Below, in pieces: positions 58,603 through 64,000 of a stretch of DNA of 64,000 nt. The notes beneath the pieces were generated by a model. That model did no database searches. It was given only the letters and a program-made list of their open reading frames with translations, and was not told the origin of the DNA. The stretch's first letter is position 1. Every line of letters begins with the position of its first letter. A program made the position numbers and the translations under genes. The DNA comes from Streptomyces sp. NBC_00440 (GTDB lineage: Bacteria > Actinomycetota > Actinomycetes > Streptomycetales > Streptomycetaceae), in contig NZ_CP107921.1 of the NCBI RefSeq assembly GCF_036014215.1, positions 5,277,501 through 5,341,500 on the forward strand, in the 5' to 3' direction.

Positions 58603-59817
58603 TCAGACCCCCGCGCGCCAGCCCCGGCGCCGTGCACGCGGGAGCACCACCGCGAAGAACGCCGTCAGCGCGATGAGCCCCGCCGCGCCACCGGCCACAG
58701 CGACCGCGCCCGCGTGGGCGCTGTGCCCGGTACTGGCCGCGAGCTGCGGTGCGGGTTCGGGGCGTGCGGGGCGGGGCGCCGACGTGGGCAGTACGGCTGT
58801 CACCGCGCCCGCCGGGTCGACCGTTCCGGCGCCCGTCAGCGACCGGGTGCCAGCCGCCCCCGGGTACGCCGTCGACGTCAGCCGGTCCGTGAGCTGCTGG
58901 GCGGTCAGGCCGGGACGGTAGCTGTCCACCAGTGCGGCCGTACCCGCCACGAAACCGGTCGCCAGGTCGGCGCCGCTGCCGCTGAAGTGCCCGCCTCCGC
59001 CCGGGCCGATGCTCATGAGACTGGTGCCGGGGGCCGCGATGCCGGGGGCCGTCGCGGGCGCGGCCCTCTGGTCGGGGCCACCCCCGGGGGTGAGCGCGGC
59101 GACGGCCAGCACGCCCGGCAGCGCTGCCGGATAGGCGGCCGGTGCCGCCTCCCCGGACGAGTTGCTCGGCCCGTACGCCGGGGCCACGACCAGTGCGTCG
59201 TGCCGCACCGCATCCCGTACCGCCGAGGTGAGCGAGGCGCTGCCGCGGTTCAGCGCGAGCGGCACATCCACCACCCGGGCCCCGCCCGCCACCGCCGCCC
59301 GGATTCCGGCGGCCACCTTGTCGGCGGTCGCCGACCCGTCCGCGCCGGTCACCCGGACCGCCAGGATCCGCGCGTCGGGCGCGACCCCTGCGAACCCGAC
59401 GCCGGACTTCTGCCCGGCCGCGACGATCCCCGCCACGAAGGTGCCGTGCCCGACGCAGTCCTTGCCCGCGGTCCCGCCCGACACGACATCGGGCCCGGCG
59501 GTCACCCGCCCCGCCAGCGCGGGTGCCCCGCCGGCATCGACCCCGGTGTCGACCACGGCGACGGTCACCCCGGCGCCGCGCGCGGAGGGCCAGGCCCGGG
59601 AGGGCGCGATGTACCGCTGCGGCCAGGGAGTCAGGTCGGAGTGCTTCTTCGACGGCCGGACACAACCGCCCGCCGCGGGCGGCGCGGACGAGACGGCGGG
59701 CAGCGTCGGGGAGTCGTCGGCCACCGCGGGAGCGGCCGTCCCCGCGACGGTGGCCGCGCCCGCGAGGAGCGTGACGAGGGCGGCTGTGGCCGGGAGTTGA
59801 GCGAGGCGGGGCGGCAT
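58603..59817 (-). CDS. mycP: Mycosin-like S8 protein with degenerate active site
   Basis: A 404-aa membrane-anchored subtilase of the mycosin type, which in T7SS loci stabilises the complex and trims substrates. A signal peptide (1 to about 33), S8 domain and C-terminal helix with RARRRGWR tail are visible. Asp and His are present (AVVDTGVD; GHGTFVAGI). The usual GTSFAAP serine box reads GADLATG: the Ser position is Asp284 (codon 58966-58968). The oxyanion Asn of the AAGN motif is also lost (VVAPAYGPSN). It is probably not an active protease. It lies 4.9 kb downstream of eccC, on the opposite strand. Confidence 0.88.
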   Translation of the reverse strand: MPPRLAQLPATAALVTLLAGAATVAGTAAPAVADDSPTLPAVSSAPPAAGGCVRPSKKHSDLTPWPQRYIAPSRAWPSARGAGVTVAVVDTGVDAGGAPALAGRVTAGPDVVSGGTAGKDCVGHGTFVAGIVAAGQKSGVGFAGVAPDARILAVRVTGADGSATADKVAAGIRAAVAGGARVVDVPLALNRGSASLTSAVRDAVRHDALVVAPAYGPSNSSGEAAPAAYPAALPGVLAVAALTPGGGPDQRAAPATAPGIAAPGTSLMSIGPGGGGHFSGSGADLATGFVAGTAALVDSYRPGLTAQQLTDRLTSTAYPGAAGTRSLTGAGTVDPAGAVTAVLPTSAPRPARPEPAPQLAASTGHSAHAGAVAVAGGAAGLIALTAFFAVVLPRARRRGWRAGV

Positions 59818-59891
59818 GTGCGTGATCCTATCGACCGTGCGGCGCGGGCCGGTGCTGCGTCCCGCGGTCCGGGCCGCACCCGGCCTCTCCG

Positions 59892-60182
59892 TTGTGGACG
59901 CCCGGTGGACGGCGGACGAATTGCCCGCGTGACCCGGCCGGTGGCTACGCGGGCCTGACCCTGTTGCGGGAGGACAGCGAGATCCTCACCGTCGAGTACA
60001 AGATCAACCTGCCGGCGCCCGCCGTGGGTGAGCACATCGAGGCCATCGGGACGGTGCTGAAGTCCGGACGCACGCTGACCGTCTGCCAGTTGGAGGTGTA
60101 CGGCGTGCACGGTGACGGTACGCGCCAGCTCGTCGCGAACGGGCAGCAGACGCTGATGGGCGTCGGCCGGCCCGCCCGGTGA
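59892..60182 (+). pseudogene. 5'-truncated PaaI-type hotdog thioesterase remnant
   Basis: The frame from GGYAGLTLLREDSEILTVEYKINL to the stop matches the C-terminal half of PaaI/4HBT thioesterases, including TVCQLEVYGVHGDG and the final GQQTLM. The N-terminal half with the catalytic loop is missing. Upstream codons (MWTPGGRRTN...) do not resemble the fold, and the mycosin start lies only 75 bases away on the other strand. It reads as a decayed fragment. Confidence 0.65.
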
Positions 60183-60211
60183 CCGGCTGACGCCCCGTTC
60201 GCGCCGGGGCG

Positions 60212-61555
60212 CTACAGCTTGCCTGCCTCCCGGACGGTGTGGAGGTGGACCAGGACGTCGTAGGCCCTGCCGACGGCGATCTCGGGCGTCTTGTCGTTCG
60301 GGTACTGCGTGCCGACGTTGTATGTCGGCCGCGAGATGTCCAGCCAGCTGCGGGCTGCGGCAGGGGCCTTGCGCAGGTCGGCGTAGTAGTCGCGGTACCG
60401 GACCTGGTCGAGCGTGTACTCGTTCGTGCCGGGGCCGGCCGGGCCGACGGTGAACTTCTTCCACTCGCCGCCGAGCGCCTCGTCCTTGGAGAGGAACGCG
60501 CCCCGGTCGAAGGTGGTGCCGATGGCGAGGTAGTCCGCGCCCAGGGTGTCGCGGAGGAACGAGCCCTGGGTCTTCGGGTACGTCGTGGGGTCGGAGGCGA
60601 CGTAGCCTGCGTGGTCGTCGTGGGCCGACAGCAGGATCCTGCCGCCGGTGTGCCGCTGCCACCATGCCGTGGTCTCGGCCATCACCTGGTCGCGGTAGCG
60701 CTCCATGGCGGTCAACGACTCCTGGTCGCCGGGGTCGACGGTCAGGAAGGTGTAGGTCTGGGCGATGTTACGGGCGTTCTGCAGGGCGAACTCGTAGTTG
60801 TCGCCGCCCCCCGACCTCTGGCCTTGTACGAGTTCGAGTACTTGCCGCGCCTTGGCCGCGTTCTGCTGCCGCTCCGCGAGCGGCCGGTTCAGATAGGCGA
60901 TGGCGTCGTCGAGCGGGCGCAGACCGGTGAGGATCTCGTTCAGGCGCGGCAGGGACTCCGGACGGGTCCGCCGTACGTAGTCGGTGACGCTGTCGAAGAC
61001 CTGCTCGTCGAGCTTGGGCGCACCGATGTCGTCGCCCAGGAAGTGGACCGGGCGGTCGGGGTGCCGGCGGTTGTGGTCGCGCATCCACCGGACGAGGGTC
61101 ACGAACTCCTCGCGGTCCCAGGGAGATCCGGCCATCACCTCGTGCACGACCTGCCGCGCGTCGCGGTCACCGTCGCCGTGCTGGAGGTAGTCGTCGATCC
61201 GCATACCCGCCGACCAGCTGATCTCCAGGGCGAAGGTGGTGAATCCCTTCTGCTCCACGAGGTAGCGGAAGACCCGGTCCTTCAGGGCGAAGAACTCGTG
61301 CGAGCCGTGCGTGGCCTCGCCCACGCCGACCACCTTGGCGTCGCCGGCCATCACCCCCAGGGCGTGCAGGTCGGCCGTGCCGGCGCCCGGCTCCGTCGAC
61401 CGCAGCGGATGGGCGATCCGGTCCAGTGCGCGGACGGGGGCCGACGCGACGGCCGGTGCGGACGCCGCCGGCGCTGCGTACGCGGCCGCCGCGGGGGCCA
61501 GCGTCGCGGCCAGGGCGAGAGCCGCTGCCGCGAGCCGCTTCCCGTTGCCGATCAT
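60212..61555 (-). CDS. Secreted erythromycin esterase-family protein
   Basis: A 447-aa member of the erythromycin esterase/succinoglycan-biosynthesis family. An Ala-rich signal peptide (1 to about 28) is present, unlike classical cytoplasmic Ere enzymes. Conserved motifs are GVGEATHGSHEFF, FALEISWSAGMRIDDYL and ILLSAHDDHAGY, which carry the catalytic His/Glu set of the family. Whether it opens macrolides or acts on another ester is unknown. Its stop lies 30 bases from the thioesterase remnant. Confidence 0.9.
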   Translation of the reverse strand: MIGNGKRLAAAALALAATLAPAAAAYAAPAASAPAVASAPVRALDRIAHPLRSTEPGAGTADLHALGVMAGDAKVVGVGEATHGSHEFFALKDRVFRYLVEQKGFTTFALEISWSAGMRIDDYLQHGDGDRDARQVVHEVMAGSPWDREEFVTLVRWMRDHNRRHPDRPVHFLGDDIGAPKLDEQVFDSVTDYVRRTRPESLPRLNEILTGLRPLDDAIAYLNRPLAERQQNAAKARQVLELVQGQRSGGGDNYEFALQNARNIAQTYTFLTVDPGDQESLTAMERYRDQVMAETTAWWQRHTGGRILLSAHDDHAGYVASDPTTYPKTQGSFLRDTLGADYLAIGTTFDRGAFLSKDEALGGEWKKFTVGPAGPGTNEYTLDQVRYRDYYADLRKAPAAARSWLDISRPTYNVGTQYPNDKTPEIAVGRAYDVLVHLHTVREAGKL

Positions 61556-61653
61556 GTGTGATCACTCCCAAGGTGTTTGCTGTCGAGCGCTGCCGAGAAG
61601 ATCGTCGCGCGTGCAGCGGCCCGGGCGCGCTGGGGCCGGCCCGACACCTTCCC

Positions 61654-61667
61654 GGGGGCTAGCCCCC
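61654..61667. promoter_or_regulatory. Perfect 14-bp palindrome upstream of the esterase
   Basis: GGGGGCTAGCCCCC, flanked by CCC/GGG-type arms (CCCGGG at 61671-61676), lies about 100 bases before the esterase start and 120 bases after the AAA+ gene stop. It could be the terminator of the AAA+ gene or an operator for the esterase. The CTAG centre is uncommon in high-GC genomes. Confidence 0.45.
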
Positions 61668-61786
61668 CGACCCGGGATTCAGCGTGCGGCGCCCTGGGCC
61701 CTGGAGGAGCGGGCCGGGAGTGTCCTGTCCCGGGCTTCCTCATGCGCCATCACAGGTGGCTGCCGCTCGCGGCGGGCCGGATCAGC

Positions 61787-64000
61787 TCACACCACCAGGT
61801 CCTCCGGCAGCAGCAGCCGCAGTTCCCGCGGCCCCGCCTCCGGCATCCCGCTCAGCCGGCCCGCCTGCCGCGTCATCATCGACTCCAGCACCCGCCGCGC
61901 GTACCTCGCGTTGCCGAAGTTCGCGTCGCGCGGCACCTCGTCGAAGTGCCGCCCGAGCCGCACCACCGTCTCCGGTGCGCAGTCGTACCCGTCGCGTTCG
62001 CACTGGCGCCGCACGATCTCCACGAGATCTTCCGCCGAGTACGCGCCGAACGTCACCCGGCGCGAGAAGCGCGAGCCCAGACCGGGGTTGGAGCCGAGGA
62101 AGCGGTCCATCTCGCGCTCGTAACCCGCGACCACCACCGCCGTGTCGTCCCGGTGGTCCTCCATCAGCTTCACCAGGGTGTCGACCGCCTCCTGGCCGAA
62201 GTCCGAGCCCGAGCCGCCCGCCGGGGTCAGCGCGTACGCCTCGTCGACGAAGAGCACACCGCCGCGCGCCCGCGCGAAGACCTCCTGGGTGAGCTGGGCG
62301 GTGTGCCCCACATAGCGGCCCACCAGGTCCGCCCGCGCCACCTCGATCAGCTGGCCGCGCGGCAGCACCCCGAGCGCACCGAGCAGTTCCCCGTACAGCC
62401 GGGCCACCGACGTCTTGCCGGTGCCGGGCGGGCCGGTGAAGACCAGATGGTGGCCGACCGAAGGGGCAGGCAGCCCGGCCGCCCGCCGTCTGCGCGCCGT
62501 CGCCAGCAGATTGACCAGGTCCTGCACCTGCGACTTGGCGTCGTCGAGACCCACCAGCGAGGCCAGTTCCGCCATGATCGCGTCGAGCCTGGCGGCGTCG
62601 GCCGGCTCGCTCTCGCCCGCGCCGATCGCCGCCGCTGCCTGCTCGCCCACGTCCGAAGGGAGCAGCGTCGTGAGGTCCTCCTCGGAGACCTCAGGCATGA
62701 CGGCGAGCCGCAGCGCCTGCCGGTCGATCAGCTCCTCGAAGACCTTGCGGGCCGCGCGCGCGTTGCCGAACGACGTGTCCTTGTGCATCCGCTCGAAGTG
62801 CACGGCCAGCGCCCGTTCGGTCTCCTCGCCCACCGTGTAGCGGTTCTGCTCGCACAGCAGCCGGACGATGGTGATCAGCTCGGGGACCGTGTAGTTCTCG
62901 AACTCGACCGTACGGTTGAAACGCGACGCCAGGCCCGGGTTGGAGGCCAGGAAGGTGTGCATCTCGGAGGAGTAGCCGGCCGCGATGACCACCACGTCGT
63001 CCCGGTGGTCCTCCATCAGCTTCACCAGCGTGTCGACGGCCTCCCGCCCGAAGTCCGCGCCGCCGCCCGAAGGGCCGCCCTGGGTCAGCGCATAGGCCTC
63101 GTCGATGAACAGCACACCGCCCAGGGCCTCTTCGAAGACCTCGGTGGTCTTGATCGCGGTACCGCCGACCACCTTCGCCACCAGGTCGGCGCGGGCCACC
63201 TCGACCAGATGGCCGGACCGCAGGACCCCCAGCGTCGCGAGGATGCTCCCGTACAGCCGGGCCACCGACGTCTTGCCGGTGCCGGGCGGGCCCGCGAACA
63301 CCAGATGGCGGGCGGTGGCCGGGACGGGGAGCCCCGCCTCGCGGCGCCGTTCGGCCAGCCGGTTGAGGTTGACCAGGGTGGCGACCTGCTCCTTCACGGC
63401 GCGCAGACCGACCAGTTCGTCCAACCGCGCCAGCGGGCCGCGCGGGTCACCGGGGGCGCCCTCCTGCCCGTCGCTCTCGCCCGTGATGTCGGGCTCGCCG
63501 TTCTCCTCGCTGGTCAGCCGGTCGAGCACCAGCTCGCCCGCGGTGGACCCGCGGCGTACGCCCGCGCCCTTGTTCCCGGTGACCGTGCACCCGGCGGCGC
63601 GCACCCGCAGCCCGCTCACCGTCCGCAGTCCGTCCCCGCCACCCGCCGCGAACACGCACTCGGTCAGCTCGGCGCTCGCGTCCGCCCCGATGCTCGCCCC
63701 GTGCCGGCCCGCACCGCGCACCCGTACCCGTACGGCCGTCAACTCGGCCCCCGCGCCCTCCATTTCGAGCCCGTCGGTGCCGGGTGTCCCGATCTCGCAG
63801 TCGACGAGCGTGACTGCGCCGCCCGCCAGGACCGAGACACCGGCCCGTGCCGCGGACCGTACGACCGTGCCCTGGAAGGACGGCCTGGCCTCCCCGGCGC
63901 GGATGCCGCAGCCGCCCGCCGACGTGACCGTGCACGCCTCGGCCTTCCCGCGGGCCCCGTCCCGTACGTCGATGCCGTGCCCGCCGGTGTCCGTCACCTC
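61787..64000 (-). CDS. EccA/CbbX-like double AAA+ ATPase with beta-helix N-terminus (partial)
   Basis: The gene enters from beyond the window; the GTG at 63997 is internal and not the true start. The visible 736 residues begin in a parallel beta-helix of short repeats (VTLVDCEIGTPGTDGLEMEG; LRVRAAGCTVTGNKGAGVR). Two AAA+ modules of the CbbX/EccA class follow, each with Walker A GPPGTGKTSVARLYG, Walker B region GGVLFIDEAYALT or GGVLFVDEAYALT, and NPGLASRF / NPGLGSRF. EccA proteins are cytoplasmic T7SS ATPases that act on substrates. The beta-helix may be a recognition platform. Confidence 0.9.
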   Translation of the reverse strand, partial: EVTDTGGHGIDVRDGARGKAEACTVTSAGGCGIRAGEARPSFQGTVVRSAARAGVSVLAGGAVTLVDCEIGTPGTDGLEMEGAGAELTAVRVRVRGAGRHGASIGADASAELTECVFAAGGGDGLRTVSGLRVRAAGCTVTGNKGAGVRRGSTAGELVLDRLTSEENGEPDITGESDGQEGAPGDPRGPLARLDELVGLRAVKEQVATLVNLNRLAERRREAGLPVPATARHLVFAGPPGTGKTSVARLYGSILATLGVLRSGHLVEVARADLVAKVVGGTAIKTTEVFEEALGGVLFIDEAYALTQGGPSGGGADFGREAVDTLVKLMEDHRDDVVVIAAGYSSEMHTFLASNPGLASRFNRTVEFENYTVPELITIVRLLCEQNRYTVGEETERALAVHFERMHKDTSFGNARAARKVFEELIDRQALRLAVMPEVSEEDLTTLLPSDVGEQAAAAIGAGESEPADAARLDAIMAELASLVGLDDAKSQVQDLVNLLATARRRRAAGLPAPSVGHHLVFTGPPGTGKTSVARLYGELLGALGVLPRGQLIEVARADLVGRYVGHTAQLTQEVFARARGGVLFVDEAYALTPAGGSGSDFGQEAVDTLVKLMEDHRDDTAVVVAGYEREMDRFLGSNPGLGSRFSRRVTFGAYSAEDLVEIVRRQCERDGYDCAPETVVRLGRHFDEVPRDANFGNARYARRVLESMMTRQAGRLSGMPEAGPRELRLLLPEDLVV

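Noticed and set aside
58603..59817. Active mycosin call
   Set aside because: The Ser box reads GAD and the oxyanion Asn is missing, so activity is not supported although the fold is.

Overview
The window is very GC-rich, its genes are packed in short-spaced or overlapping operons, and many starts are GTG, TTG or (probably) CTG. Together with a GH18 chitinase under a DasR-type operator, an actinobacterial tad pilus locus and an actinobacterial type VII secretion (T7SS/ESX) locus, this points to Streptomyces or a close relative. No rRNA, tRNA, CRISPR array or recognisable transposase is visible.

Layout. 1-2.7 kb: a secreted trypsin-like protease, a small unknown protein and a secreted chitinase. 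2.9-12.2 kb: a tad (Flp pilus) operon in the order unknown zinc-ribbon protein, CpaB, TadZ fused to a TadE-like domain, TadE, TadA ATPase, TadB, TadC, Flp pilin, TadG-like protein, lipoprotein, OmpA-like protein. No prepilin peptidase is present. 12.6-13.5 kb: a DMT-type transporter. 13.5-49.4 kb, minus strand: the T7SS operon. Read 5' to 3' it runs eccD, eccB, two Esx-like genes, a 142-aa helical gene, a 682-aa secreted-type protein, a YbaB-like gene, a 108-aa Esx-like gene, one giant 9040-codon gene and a 517-aa single-pass membrane protein. eccC (three FtsK/SpoIIIE ATPase modules) diverges from eccD at 49.5 kb. 53.8-58.4 kb: genes with no obvious secretion role (DHFR/RibD-like, TetR regulator with divergent SDR, DUF3592-like protein, alkylsulfatase). 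58.6-64 kb: an S8 mycosin-like protein, a thioesterase remnant, an erythromycin esterase-family protein and an EccA/CbbX-like double AAA+ protein with a beta-helix N-terminus that runs off the window.

The standout is the giant gene at 15145-42267 (27.1 kb, 9040 aa, about 1 MDa). Its N-terminus resembles the WXG100-like leader of CpnT-type T7SS substrates. A Ser/Thr/Asn/Gln/Pro linker, a very long apparently strand-rich region and two OTU-like regions without the catalytic Cys follow. The C-terminal two-thirds is five tandem modules of about 1,150-1,300 residues. Each module carries a metzincin-like zinc protease domain (HExxHxxGxxD plus Met-turn, like snapalysin), two units resembling the C-terminal part of bacterial EndoU nucleases but lacking expected His residues, and a helical region with an HWS motif. 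Blocks of near-identical DNA between modules point to recent duplication and gene conversion. My working model (inference) is that EccB/C/D and the small Esx proteins export this multi-protease, which is then displayed at or released from the envelope. The mycosin-like protein in the same locus appears to have lost its catalytic Ser and oxyanion Asn, so it may be structural rather than proteolytic.
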